Source of the DNA: Sarcocystis neurona
Lineage: Eukaryota; Apicomplexa; Conoidasida; Eucoccidiorida; Sarcocystidae
Reading direction: 5' to 3'
DNA length: 64,000 nt
NCBI GenBank assembly: GCA_000727475.1
Contig: KL647314.1
Coordinates: 588,812-652,811, forward strand
A program made the translations under genes and the position numbers. The stretch's first letter is position 1. Each line of letters begins with the position of its first letter. The notes under the pieces were generated by a model, which was given only the letters and a program-made list of their open reading frames with translations, had not been told where the DNA came from and made no database searches. Below, one piece after another: positions 50,726 to 60,021 of this stretch.

Positions 50726-53700
50726 NNNNNNNNNNNNNNNNNNNNNNNNNNNNNNNNNNNNNNNNNNNNNNNNNNNNNNNNNNNNNNNNNNNNNNNNNNN
50801 NNNNNNNNNNNNNNNNNNNNNNNNNNNNNNNNNNNNNNNNNNNNNNNNNNNNNNNNNNNNNNNNNNNNNNNNNNNNNNNNNNNNNNNNNNNNNNNNNNNN
50901 NNNNNNNNNNNNNNNNNNNNNNNNNNNNNNNNNNNNNNNNNNNNNNNNNNNNNNNNNNNNNNNNNNNNNNNNNNNNNNNNNNNNNNNNNNNNNNNNNNNN
51001 NNNNNNNNNNNNNNNNNNNNNNNNNNNNNNNNNNNNNNNNNNNNNNNNNNNNNNNNNNNNNNNNNNNNNNNNNNNNNNNNNNNNNNNNNNNNNNNNNNNN
51101 NNNNNNNNNNNNNNNNNNNNNNNNNNNNNNNNNNNNNNNNNNNNNNNNNNNNNNNNNNNNNNNNNNNNNNNNNNNNNNNNNNNNNNNNNNNNNNNNNNNN
51201 NNNNNNNNNNNNNNNNNNNNNNNNNNNNNNNNNNNNNNNNNNNNNNNNNNNNNNNNNNNNNNNNNNNNNNNNNNNNNNNNNNNNNNNNNNNNNNNNNNNN
51301 NNNNNNNNNNNNNNNNNNNNNNTGCCTTGAACACGCGTATCGTAGTGGATATCTATATATATATATATATATATATTTGTGTGAATGTATGTATACACCA
51401 TTATTCCTAAAGCGCTCTGCGTGCAGTTGTATACGGGTATATGTGTGTCTGTACGTGTAGCTATCAAACGATATATATGTGTATATGTATCCACCTATAT
51501 ATATATGTGGATCCCAGCATTTGTCTCTATATTCGAATTACCTATAATACGCACGTTTCGAGGCCATGTGCGTGCACGTATGCCACCTCAATATCTGCAT
51601 GCGATCACGCTATCTTAGGCCTGCATTGCTTCTGCCATTTCTGCTGCACAGCACTGCTGCCATCCTCCTTCTTCTAGAAATTTCGCCTTTTTTTCGAGCA
51701 AGAACATTCACCCGCTCGACTGAACTGATTTCGCTTCTTCGTCTTGAGTGGTAGCGTTTCTGGTTCGAAGTATTCCATTGCCCGTGCAGCAGAGCCGTCT
51801 CTTTTTAGGGATGGCGCTACCGTTGTCCTACTACTGGCGTCCTTTGCTATTGTCCCGACCTTCTATGTGCTGCGGCGCTAAGGCCACTTTTGAATAAATT
51901 TGAACTACTGAAAACTTCTCTTGTCTTCCTCTGTATATATACACATACACAGGCGTACACCTGTGTGTCCTTATACTTACGTGTACGTATGTATACATTC
52001 ATATATACATACGAGCGTATGAATATACGTAGAGGGGAAGAGAGCTACACATTAATGCATATATGTGTGTATATAAAAAATACATTTATGCATGTGTGCC
52101 TACATATCTACATACGTACTGCTATGTAGCAGAGTATATATTTATACAGGGGGACACATATGTATACTCCCGAGCACCTATGTCCATGTATGTACGTACA
52201 CATAGGAATATATTGCTATGGAAGTGGAGGCTTGTAGGTAGAAAAACACCGGCTGCGAAGCTTTCAGAGGGCTGCGTCTGTGTTCCGGTGTTGGGTGGAG
52301 TGTCAATGTCTTTCTTGCAAGAGGCACGTGGTGCGTTGGAGCTGCCTTCGCGCATGCAACCGTTTACAACGCACCCTGCCTGCTGGCGAGATGCCGCGCG
52401 GGCGTCGTCGAACGGAGCAGCCAGCCTCTAGAGCTCTGCATGCGTCTAGGGAGATTTCCACCGCGTGCAGGCCGTGCGTTTGTTGCGGCAGCAATTCTCT
52501 TCTGAAGAAATGACAGAGAGGGCGGTGTAGAGGCGTCGTCGGCGGCTCTCTCCGGTGCGGTTTGTGTGTGTGTGTCTGTGCCTACGCGGGGGTCCCCAGG
52601 CACGCGTACATCTAATTCTGCAAGCAGGTATATCTATGGATAAGCTAACGGAGAAGACGTGGATACAGAAGGCTGCACGCATCTGTACATATATATCGGT
52701 GGATTTAGATCTCGAGAAATATACATACATATATATATATATATATATATTTGGTTGTGCTGAGAGAACGTGAGAAATATATATATATATAGTATATATA
52801 TTGCACGCAGAATATCTGTGCTCGTACATACATCCATGTGTACACATATATGTATATATGTAATAGCTGCGTAGGTGTTTTGTAGATACACGTGAGGTTC
52901 GTTTTGCCCTTACAGGCATGCACGTGTGTGTATAAGAATTCGGCTCGCGCGCGCGTGCCTGGGGCTGCGTATGTGTGATGCTGCAGCACATCCTACCGCG
53001 GCTTTCCGCTGCTGTCAGATCGCGAGAGTAAGTTCGTCGTTGGATTTATAACGTCAGAAAGACTGCGCGGGGTGATGCAGCAGCTGCTGGTGCACTGCAG
53101 CCACCCCCACGTTCATCCACACGCCTTCATTTCCTTCAGCGCCTTCGCAGAGGCTGCTGCCGCACACACGTCGCAGCAGCCACGGCAGCAGCAGCAGCGC
53201 TGCCACGTGCTGGTGCCGCTCGAGCAGCTTCCGTCCCCGCAGCGGGAGCGAGAGGAGGAGGAAGAGGAATTGAGCAGAGGCAGCAGCAGCAGCAGAGGGC
53301 CGCAAGTCACGTCTCTGCAGCAGCAGCAGCAGCCGACGCAGGACGAAGAAACAGACGAAGATGCAGGAGTGCACACCGATGGTGGTGGCTCTGTCTCCGA
53401 GGGGGAGCCGCCGAGTCCGTTGCAAGAGCGCAGCAACAGCAGCTTCAGACGGATCTCGTTCACATGTCGCTTGCCCGGGGCTGCTGCAGAAGAGCGTCTG
53501 TGGGGCGCAGCACCAGGGCCGGAAGACCAGGAACAATGCCCGCTGCTGCTGCAGCGGCACTTCGCTGAGAGCGACGTGTCACCTTCGAGAGGGGTCTGCC
53601 CTTCGTGCTTCCCATCTGCTGCAGCTGCGGGTGCGCATGGCCGTGCTGTCATTAGCAGCAGCAGCAGCGACTGCCCTAGCAACATCGTTGGCTGGAGGGG

Positions 53701-56120
53701 CAGCACCAGCAGGATTGGGGGCAGCAGCTGCACCTGCAGCGGCAGTTGGGTTGGCGAAACCGTAGGAGAGAGCAGCAGCACCAGCAGGAGCCCGTGGACA
53801 CACGGCAGCAGCAATAGACGAAGGGGTGGAGGGGGCGTTCGTGAGGAGATCAGTCTGGTGTACAGACACCGTAGCGGCCGAGAAGCTGTGCGTCCGCTCT
53901 TTTCCTGCACTTCTGCTTCTTCCTCTCTGTCCTTTGCTGCTGCTTGGGAAGGGAAGGGTCGGCAGCAGAGCCAACCTCTCATCAAGTTGCAGCCTCTCCA
54001 TCGCCTGTCTAGCTGCTGCAGCAGCAGGCAGAAAGATGTGGCCAGCGGATCGGAAGCTCGTCAGTTGCAGCAGAAGCAGCAGGAGTGCCGCTGCTGCCGC
54101 GCCGCTGCTGCTGCAGTAGTCATCTCGTCCTTCCGCCGTGCGACGGCGCCTTCACCTTCGGCTGCTGCTGCCTGTTCCAGTGCTGCTGGTAGCGCGTGGC
54201 CTTCCGCGCTGCAGCAGCAGCAACAGCCGGGCCATCGCGCGGTTTCCTCCTGCTGCTGCTGTGGTTCTTCGGAACCGGCTGTCAGTCGGCCACTTGTCAG
54301 AGAAGCTGCGCCGCTGCACCGCACGGATGCAGCGGCAGCAAAAAGGGCGACTGAAGCAACAACAGCAGCAACAACGGCTGTCGACGCAGTGGCGGCGGTC
54401 GAAGAGGAAGAGACGGGAAATTCAGCGGAACAGCATGCAGCCCGTCACCAGCTACAGCATCACACGACGGGATGGGGTGAGCATGCAGCGAAGCAGCTGC
54501 AGCGAGAGGAAACCGTGGGTCAGAGCGGCAGCAGCAGGAGGAGCGGCGAGAGCATGCGGTGCAGCACGAATAGCAGCAGGGACTCGCAGTCGGAGCCTTG
54601 CAGAAGCCACAGGGCCGACTGCCAGATGGCGTACGACGCGAGTGACGCTGCCCTGCCACCTGAGCAACCGGAGGAGCGCGAGCAGCGGCAGCTGCAGCTG
54701 CAACAGCAGCACAACGACCAAAGGAAGGAAGATGAGGAGGAGGAACAGCAGCAGCAGCAACTGACGCAGCAGGAACAGTCAGAAGTGGCGCGCTCTCAGC
54801 AGCGGCCGCAGTGGCAGAACCACCACGTGCAGTCGCAGCGACAGCTACCTTGGGGAACGGGGGGACAACAGCAGCAGAGGGGGACTTCGTGTTGGATAGG
54901 AGAGGAAGAAGACGAGGTAGAGACTGTGAGTGTGGACTTGTCTGCTGCTGTGGATGAGAAGCAGCCGCTGCAGCTGCCACCCGAGACGCCGTTGATCGAT
55001 GTCTACGGCGTCGTCAAGCAGCTCAAGTGCCCGTAAGAAAAGATAAAGAACTCCTCAGATTTCTGCCTCTTCTCTTTTGCGCATCGCGTCTGGCGTACCT
55101 CATAGGCTACACATGCATATATATACGTATTTGTAGACATGGCCATTTGTGTCTATAGTGGTAAGCACTATATATTTCCACATGTATATATATATATATA
55201 TATACGTGTAGACATAGATGCCGGTATCTATAGTAGACAGCACAATATATATATATATACACCATATACATACCACGATGATGGAACTGTTATGCTACAA
55301 CTGTCGGTACGGGCCTGCCCACGTGTGCCTTTGTGGATATTTATACACGGCTGCATGCCTTTGAGGAGCTCTACGCGGGCGTAGATGTATACAGAGGTAG
55401 GGCACATGCTCCTTTGCAGGGAGAGCTCGGTGCGACGGCTTTTTGTTTGGGTGAACGCAGCCACAATAACCTGCCTGCTCTCCGTGTGCTTATGCTGTGC
55501 GTGCGCGCCAACTTATCAGTCTGGCCCTCTCTCTGTACACGTATACATGTATGTATGTGAACGTGTGCCTGCTGGGTAGAGGCGCTCCCCTATGCGCCGA
55601 TGTCGAACGTTTCGATCTCCTCTCTCTTTTTCTCTACGTCTCTATACATAGACGCAGAAGAATACATTCATAAGTAGATAGCCATATATGTGCGTATACG
55701 TTTTGCAGGGGCACAGCCGTCGCTTGCTCGTTTCTCTCCCTGTGTCTCTCTGTGTGTCTCCACATACACATATATGTCCGTCGTGTGTACTTACACGACG
55801 TTTCCGGTACAAAAAGATATACGGCTACGTGTTTGGACGTAGGCATATACGCACAATCGTAGTAGGCGCATTGTATGAGTAGTCTCTGCAGCTCAGTCTC
55901 TTCGGCGCGCGGGCGGGTGTGTGTGGGTGTGCGGCTCAGGGTTTGCCTGCTGACGCACCGTGGCCAGCTGCGCGGCCTCATTACGAAGACATCTTTCATG
56001 CCCCATATGCGCTTCAAATATCTGACGACCGATGGCGTCCCCTCGGATTCTGCTTCTCCGCCACCTCCACCCCCTGCGGCTGCTGAATCCTTCGCCTCCT
56101 CTCGTGCTGCTGCTCTCTAG
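30637..56120 (+). CDS. CLC-family chloride transporter (probable Cl-/H+ exchanger), whole gene span
   Basis: Multi-exon gene. The exons are listed separately. CLC proteins are homodimers with about 18 helices and two cytosolic CBS domains; members with this residue set usually sit in endomembranes and exchange 2 Cl- for 1 H+. Seen here: GSGI(A)E at 37991-40796 across an intron, GKEGP at 40908-40922, the LEEM pair at 42489-42500, GIFVP at 45220-45234, SLYD at 47571-47582, CBS1 across 49302-53070 and CBS2 across about 54980-56060. Sequence matches the CLC-3/4/5-like eukaryotic branch best ([20 protein letters not shown]). Transmembrane segments are intact, while low-complexity inserts occupy loops. 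All junctions from 37997 to the TAG at 56118 close in phase. The 5' end and exon edges before 37997 are less sure. Confidence 0.85.
31403..31561 (+). CDS. CLC gene, helix B exon
   Basis: Encodes [20 protein letters not shown], then [20 protein letters not shown] and [12 protein letters not shown]. This matches the first membrane helix and following loop of CLC proteins (the D.I.GWLVV.L.G....G.I......L.DLK.G.C pattern). The acceptor GGCGGCAG at 31402 fits phase. The donor A|GTGAGC after 31561 leaves phase 2. The frame is open to the left through poly-Leu CTG sequence, so the exon could start earlier. Confidence 0.75.
31562..33588 (+). other. CLC gene intron between helix B and the following loop
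   Basis: GTGAGC...TTTTGCCAG, with phase 2 kept across it. Contains a degenerate repeat (31655-31950), (TA)n, and a non-repetitive, pyrimidine-rich plus-strand stretch at about 32.4-33.1 kb. On the minus strand that stretch leaves a 133-codon Arg/Glu/Lys-rich frame (32420-32821), which I regard as a strand-bias effect. Confidence 0.65.
31655..31950 (+). repeat. Degenerate repeat, GTAGGTCTTCATGAACGTGCC type
   Basis: Five diverged units at about 31676, 31721, 31795, 31853 and 31924 (GTAGGTCTTCAAAAGGCGTC, GTAGGTCTTCATGAACGTGC, GTGGCACTTCATAAATATAT, GTGGCTCTTCTAAAACGTTT, GAGGTCACCAAAGGTACCC), spaced 45-75 bases with TATACGTATG filler. Confidence 0.65.
33589..33832 (+). CDS. CLC gene, exon for the loop between helices B and C
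   Basis: Joins the helix B exon in phase to give [20 protein letters not shown], which matches the W....QCCW.........C.W loop of eukaryotic CLCs. It then carries a Ser/Pro/Ala low-complexity insert and [16 protein letters not shown]. The donor is either CTGCAG|GTGGGG (33832) or CATGG|GTATGC (33886). Both are phase 0. Confidence 0.65.
33833..35524 (+). other. CLC gene intronic spacer, with TA-rich repeats
   Basis: TATATATACACA and (TA)n-rich to about 34330, then a short non-repetitive patch (34350-34620) and more spacer to 34930. From about 34970 CTG repeats begin. I see no exon here with good borders. Confidence 0.45.
35525..37997 (+). CDS. CLC gene, exon ending with helix C and GSG (left edge not fixed)
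   Basis: The reliable part is the right end: [20 protein letters not shown] then [11 protein letters not shown], matching helix C and the start of the GSGIPE motif. The donor G|GTAAGC after 37997 leaves phase 1. The frame is open back to 35525 as Ala/Pro/Thr-rich low-complexity sequence of more than 700 residues. How much of that is exon is unknown; an acceptor anywhere in the CAG tract is possible. The anion-binding Ser of the motif (37994-37996) is kept. Confidence 0.5.
35755..35883 (+). repeat. CTGCTGCGC repeat block
   Basis: CCTGCTGCTGCGCCTCTTGTTGCGCC-type units, coding AAAPAAAP in the long frame, with Cys- and Leu-rich frames beside it. Confidence 0.8.
36640..36722 (+). repeat. 15-bp tandem repeat, CAGCAGCAGCCATCC
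   Basis: About five units of AGCAGCCATCCCAGC. Reads AIPAA in the CLC-linked frame. Confidence 0.85.
37998..40785 (+). other. CLC gene intron inside the GSGI(P)E motif
   Basis: GTAAGC to GGGCGACGCAG. The codon for the second Gly of GSG is split G|GC. Contains CAG-rich sequence, (TA)n at about 38985-39110, and CTG-rich sequence near its 3' end. No independent gene recognised inside. Confidence 0.75.
40786..43656 (+). CDS. CLC gene, core exon: gating Glu, proton Glu, helices D to J
   Basis: Continuous frame of 957 codons. In order: [35 protein letters not shown] with the gating Glu at 40914-40916; [12 protein letters not shown]; a low-complexity insert of about 470 residues; [20 protein letters not shown] then FALEEM with the proton Glu at 42495-42497; a Gly/Ser loop; [20 protein letters not shown]; an Ala/Arg/Glu-rich insert of about 210 residues; and [20 protein letters not shown]. 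It ends NDLLG, with G|GTAGAC after 43656 (phase 1). In typical CLCs the gating and proton Glu are about 57 residues apart; here it is about 527. Unspliced introns within the insert cannot be excluded because repeats stay open by chance. Confidence 0.85.
43657..44923 (+). other. CLC gene intron with TA-rich repeat array
   Basis: GTAGAC to GCGCTGCAG; phase 1 kept. Mostly (TA)n and TGTATG, with the repeat array noted separately. Confidence 0.75.
44228..44600 (+). repeat. Tandem array of about 85-bp units, CATACAGAGTCTTACAGACA core
   Basis: Units at about 44298, 44386 and 44469 share TACAGAGTCTTACAGACA followed by (TA)n and GTGTATAATATA. A diverged unit precedes (about 44228) and another follows (about 44586). 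Confidence 0.8.
44924..45243 (+). CDS. CLC gene, exon with GIFVP selectivity-filter segment
   Basis: Entered after CTGCAG (44921-44923), giving [18 protein letters not shown], equivalent to the L...LF..C loop of CLCs. Then a Ser/Gly/Ala insert, and [20 protein letters not shown] then GIFVPALT. The GIFVP Phe (45226-45228) corresponds to the filter Phe at the start of helix N. The donor ACG|GTGAGT after 45243 is phase 0. Choosing this acceptor over CTCGCTGCAG at 44945 matters: the latter shifts the frame and loses the filter. Confidence 0.85.
45244..47288 (+). other. CLC gene intron
   Basis: GTGAGT to GCGCATGCAG, phase 0. Contains spacer, then from 45650 CAG/CTG-rich sequence open on both strands, including (CTG)n near 46915-47055. 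No separate gene supported. Confidence 0.7.
46915..47055 (+). repeat. CTGCTGCCGCTTCTGCTAC repeat
   Basis: Three to four imperfect 30-bp units of GCTGCTGCTGCCGCTTCTGC plus short (CTG)n, inside the CLC intron. Confidence 0.8.
47289..47630 (+). CDS. CLC gene, exon for helices N to R
   Basis: Joins GIFVPALT to [18 protein letters not shown], the same length as the reference pattern F.PSMAIGA..GR.VG. Continues [20 protein letters not shown] then [25 protein letters not shown] and [16 protein letters not shown]. The inner-gate Tyr of SLYD is at 47577-47579. Ends PAE with GAA|GTACGT (phase 0). Confidence 0.88.
47631..49301 (+). other. CLC gene intron
   Basis: GTACGT to CATACGCAG, phase 0. The first 430 bases are CTG-rich and stay open; the rest is TATATA spacer. 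Confidence 0.75.
47640..48060 (+). repeat. CTG/GCTGCT-rich tract
   Basis: Near-continuous GCTGCTGC with variation, open in all three plus frames; starts right after the exon donor. Confidence 0.75.
49302..49408 (+). CDS. CLC gene, first half of CBS1
   Basis: Encodes [19 protein letters not shown] then [16 protein letters not shown], the A.DVM....V.......TV.E....L pattern that opens the first CBS domain. The donor CAA|GTGCGT leaves two bases (AA), completed by C from the next exon to give Asn. Confidence 0.85.
50681..50725. repeat. (TA)n at left edge of the assembly gap
   Basis: Pure TATATA running into the Ns. The sequence just before it (ACACGCATATTGGGAGTGGA) closely matches the sequence after the gap (ACACGCGTATCGTAGTGGAT), also followed by (TA)n. 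Confidence 0.9.
50726..51322. other. Assembly gap (597 Ns)
   Basis: Run of N. Frames drawn across it are meaningless. Confidence 1.
52987..55032 (+). CDS. CLC gene, rest of CBS1, long insert, start of CBS2
   Basis: After GATGCTGCAG. The first residues [20 protein letters not shown] then [10 protein letters not shown] match the TSYNGFPV......L.G...R. part of CBS1. A low-complexity insert of about 600 residues follows, rich in Gln, Ser, Arg and Glu. The exon closes with [15 protein letters not shown], the start of the CBS2 helix. The donor CCC|GTAAGA after 55032 (phase 2) is strong. The frame is continuous throughout. Confidence 0.82.
55033..55939 (+). other. CLC gene last intron
   Basis: GTAAGA to GCGGCTCAG, phase 2 kept (CC|G = Pro). 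TATATA spacer; no coding signal. Confidence 0.8.
55940..56120 (+). CDS. CLC gene, last exon: end of CBS2 and C terminus
   Basis: Encodes [20 protein letters not shown], aligned without gaps to [20 protein letters not shown] of CLC CBS2. Then [13 protein letters not shown], a Pro run and an Ala/Ser end. Stop TAG at 56118-56120. Confidence 0.88.
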
Positions 56121-56883
56121 TCGCCTTTCTTCCACGCGGCAGCACACCCGTCCACGCGTGTCACCGTAGTTGTACAGACACGTGGCTTTAGGTCCAGCGG
56201 GAAATGGTGTGTTCATACCTGAACACACCTGCCTGAACTTAAGTGTATATATGTATATTTTGTGTATTTTACCTGTACTGATACATATATATATGTTTAA
56301 TGCGTAGTGCTTGTGTAGACGAGAATATATATATATATATACGTATGTACGTATGTGTATATATATGTGTATACCATCTATATATTCCCTGTTCACATGT
56401 GTGTATATACATGTACACACATACATATATATCGTGTATATAGTGTGTGACGGAGTCTAGTTTGTTTGCATGCAACTATGTAGGGTGCTCGGTTTTTTGT
56501 CATGGTGAAATGCCGTATTCGTCCTTTTCTCCCACTGCGGTTTCTCTGCTCACTCACGTCCAGAGTTGATGCAGACCATGACTCACATAGTTCTGCGTAT
56601 TCTTCTGTACGCAGGTAGGTGTACGTGACATCAAATTTACGTTTGCGTATATTCACGTGGGCTTCTCAGTAAATATGTCATACATATATATGTATATCTG
56701 TGCTTCTCAGTGTGTAACACACTCACACATATGCGCTTCCTAATATAAAGTACACACACATCCATAAGTGCACCCGCACCTCTGAAGATAGAGTGTATGT
56801 GTTCGTGTGTATCTCCTTTCATAAGTTTCTCTGTATGTCAATATATGTGTGTGTGTATACGTAAACAGAGCGTGTCTGCATAG
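56121..56883. other. Region after the CLC stop
   Basis: 3' flank with (TA)n near 56325-56350. A plus-strand ATG at 56502 opens 37 codons (MVKCRIRPFLPLRFLCSLTS) up to a good donor, GCAG|GTAGGT, after 56614. This could be a first exon with a targeting-peptide look, but its phase 2 end does not join the next exon candidate. Confidence 0.35.
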
Positions 56884-57706
56884 CGAGGGCCGCTTTGCAA
56901 GTGGAAGCCCTTTTTCATAGTCACACTGCGGCTGGTGGTGTGGCGACGGCCTTCTCTGCTGGCGGTCCTGCCCCTGCACAGGCTGTCTGCGCCTGTGGCG
57001 CTCTCTGCTGGAGAAGAAGTACATCTGCTCGATGCATACAAGCACGTGTAGAGAGTAGACTCCTGACATGTTCTTCTCTTAGCTCTGTGCCTCTGCGTGC
57101 CTCTGTAAGCCGTGTGTAGGTACAGAGATGTGTACCTACGGGGGTACACCTGTTTTTACATATATATAGACATCAATGTACGCATATTAAATGCAGGCTA
57201 TGCAAGTATATACATGCAAAGTAGAGAGACACATACGCGGGCAAGCATCCGACGTTTTTAGCGATCTTGTGCTCGCTATGAATTCATGTTACACTGAACG
57301 GCGGGAGCACGAGAAATCCTCGTCGGACGCTTAGCCCGCAACAGTTGTTCTATCCACAAAAATATGTACGGTTATACGTTTTCGAAGGTGAAGCTGCACG
57401 TATGTGTGCGTGTAGACGTGTACCGACATATATATATATATATATACATATATATGTACGTAGATAGATATATATATACGTAATTCCACATCTTCATGTG
57501 GATATTTGTGGGCAATCATAGAAGCTTCTGCGCGGCAGCAGATGGATGGTACTCCAGCTGTAGCAGCTGCTACCGGCAGCTATGGCCCCCATAGTCTTTT
57601 GTGGCGTTTTTTCTTTGAGGGCGCGTTGCGACTGAATGAGAAGCATCCGACGGGCCTGGTTAAGAACGCCTTTCTACCTTTCTGGCGAGGCTTGTATCGA
57701 CGTTGA
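56884..57706 (+). CDS. Small two-exon gene fragment, unknown function
   Basis: Exons 56884-57045 (54 codons, phase 0 in and out) and 57539-57706 (stop TGA). Acceptors TCTGCATAG and CGCGGCAG; donor CAC|GTGTAG. The first exon is basic and hydrophobic (WKPFFIVTLRLVVWRRPSLL). The second reads GPHSLLWRFFFEGALRLNEK then HPTGLVKNAFLPFWRGLYRR. It resembles a short membrane-associated or organellar protein, but I know no family for it. Alternatively the second exon alone, from ATG 57542, makes a 54-residue protein. The first exon also has open frames in other phases and on the minus strand. Confidence 0.38.
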
Positions 57707-58003
57707 GCGGACCTCTCTTGTCGTACTCTTGCTGCTTGCCGGGCTGTAGTATCTCTTCAACTGTTTGTACGTGCTTCCTGCAGCAGTCAAAGCTTGCTGC
57801 CTCACGTGCTCAAGACGGACCTAGCAGTAGTAGCGCCACCATGGAGAAGAAGCAGCAGCAGCACCAGCGATGATACATCAGGAAATTTCTACCACACGAC
57901 GTGCTGCAGGGGCAGCAACACGGCACCCATCCCGCTGCGAGATGCAGCAGCGCAGTAGTAGTCGAGCTCCTGGACAGAAAACCGCTGGTGCACGTGTGAA
58001 ATT
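57707..58003. other. Short spacer with CAG repeats
   Basis: Non-repetitive to 57840, then GAAGAAGCAGCAGCAGCACC. No clear gene; a frame at 57870-58142 is probably a shadow. Confidence 0.4.
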
Positions 58004-58776
58004 TTGCTGCATGTGGTGCTCCTGCTGCTGCTGCAGCATGCGCATGCGTGCGAAACCGCTGCTGCTTGTGAAGCTACGGCCGCTACTGCATGTGAGGCTG
58101 CTGCTGCTGCTGCTGGTTCCACGTGTGAAGCTGCAGCACTAGCACTGCTGCCACCAGCAGTACAACCACCAGGAGACAAACCGGCCACGACTAGCGGAAG
58201 CCGTGTCAAGGAAAGCAACCAGAACTTCTTTGTCAAAAAAGTAACAACACGGGAAGAGCACAGCGTTCCCTACGGGGGAAGAAGCGTAGCAGAAGGCGAG
58301 TGTGTTGTTCTGTTAAAAAACAGTACCAGGGGTCGAACTTTGCTTGCACTGTATGGCATGCTAACAAAGATATACTCGCAGTTTCACTCTGTGCCTTTCG
58401 CTGATGCAGTACTACCGTAAGACAAGGTCGCTTTCGCGGGTGGTAGCTGTTGTGATACCCGCCGCAGCCGCAGCTCACGCGGCACAGCCGGAAAATGGTG
58501 CGGCTTGCTGCTACGGGGAGATATACAGGATGTGTGTATAGCGAATTAGAGGGAGACACACAAAGAAGAACGTTCTTCTACGGGTACGCAAGTGTAACTC
58601 GTCTTAAGTTTTCAAACGAGAACACGAATACGAAGAGCGTGACGCAGAAGACGGGGGAAATGCGTGAACGTGTCTACACCGAGGGGAGCCGAAACTGCAG
58701 CATCAGCAATACCACCGTTCCCACCAGCAGAAACACCCGTGGCCTCTTGATGTTGCATGCGGCTCTTAGACGCTGA
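58004..58776 (+). CDS. Plus-strand hypothetical protein, C-terminal exons
   Basis: The frame 58004-58416 starts in CTG repeats (Ala/Cys/Leu), then becomes well mixed: ESNQNFFVKKVTTREEHSVP, GECVVLLKNSTRGRTLLALY, IYSQFHSVPFADAVL. The donor CC|GTAAGA after 58416 and an acceptor GGCACAG (58487) give a 71-base intron. The frame then runs in phase through TGRYTGCVYSELEGDTQRRT and FFYGYASVTRLKFSNENT to TGA at 58774-58776. The start is unresolved. A minus-strand frame over the first exon has a signal-peptide-like start but is otherwise an Ala/Ser shadow. No family recognised. Confidence 0.35.
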
Positions 58777-60021
58777 TAAGATATGTGCACGCGCACCTCA
58801 AAGTAGCACCTTATATACGTCTTGTACAGGAGAGGCGTAACACAGATTAAACAAATTTACATGGGAGATGGTGCTGCGCGTTAGTAGGGTCGTGCAAGAT
58901 AGACTGAACTGTGAACGCGTACGCAGACGCCTCAGCACCTGCGATGGTGATGGCTGCATCTATGCTTTCATCTGTGCTAGCTGGAAAATACATCTGTCTT
59001 CAGACGTGTAAAAAAACAATATTTATATATTTATAGAAACATATGTGTATACGTGTACCCCTGCACCTACGCAGCATTCCGTACGCCGTAGCAGCCTCAC
59101 TACTGCGTACACGGCTGCCTGAGACCCTGCATTGGGGCGTAGCTCCGAGACGACGGGCTGCCTGTTTTGGCAGTAACATGCGCCGCTGCGAGCGAGCCTG
59201 AAGCAACGCCGGAAGCAGCCCCAGAAGACGGAAAGTTCACAGGTGTACACCAGATTTTCGCATATGACAGATGCACGTGTACACACGCGCCCGTACAGCT
59301 AGCTGTTTCTGTAGATTTCTACATCCGTATGCCTCTAGGCGTACCCATACGTCCATACGTCCATACACACATGTACGTATATGTACATCAAAACTTTGTA
59401 GCGAAGTTTATTTTCTGCTGTTGACGTGTCAGAACCTGGCGTATCCACGTAGTAGCTTTTGTATTCACTCAGAACTGGTGGTACGGATCCAGAAACTAGA
59501 AGCATGTGGCTTCGTGTTCGTAAGTGTGGCAGCCAGTGGCTGATGTTGTGCTGCTGCTGCGTTCTCGAGTATTCGCGCATCGACTCGGGCACGCACGAGT
59601 GAGAGAGAGGGCATACGATCACGCAAGGGTCCGCTAGTGGGCGTAGGCACTTAGCCTGATCAGTGTGCAGATGCATGCATGGCATGTGCGTGTACCTACA
59701 TATTTTTTCCACGTAACGCAAGTCGCTAAAGGAGGCGCAATGCCAGGTAGTCCCATGTACCGGGCGCGCCGCGCAGTTTGTAAACATCGACCATTATGTG
59801 TGTAAAGAGGTTCACATGCGTTTACGTGTGTGTACACCTGATCGTGGGCTGCATCCTCTTGAGACTAGGTAATAGTCGTGACGGTGCACACACCGCGGGA
59901 AAGTCTCTCACAACTTACCCTACACTTTATCAGACACAATTACACACTGGAGCGACGTGCCTGCCGTCGCTCCCTTCGCGTGTGAGTGCTCTATAACCTC
60001 GTATCCTGACCCCTTCTTGGA
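58777..60021. other. Spacer without a supported gene
   Basis: TACACG/TATACG-type sequence. One possible plus-strand exon, about 59172-59240, lies between a TTTTGGCAG acceptor and ACAG|GTGTAC (VTCAAASEPEATPEAAPEDG). Nothing else stands out. Confidence 0.4.

Larger units (their letters stand above)
49409..52986 (+). other. CLC gene largest intron, containing the assembly gap
   Basis: GTGCGT to GATGCTGCAG. Includes CTG-rich sequence (49650-50200), TA-rich spacer, the run of Ns at 50726-51322, and a non-repetitive stretch at 51600-51890 and 52200-52560 without supported coding sequence. Size as written is 3578 bases; the true size is unknown because of the gap. Confidence 0.7.

Noticed and set aside
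50129..51494. Long frames on both strands across 50.6-51.4 kb
   Set aside because: They run through 597 Ns and flanking (TA)n; no real sequence supports them.
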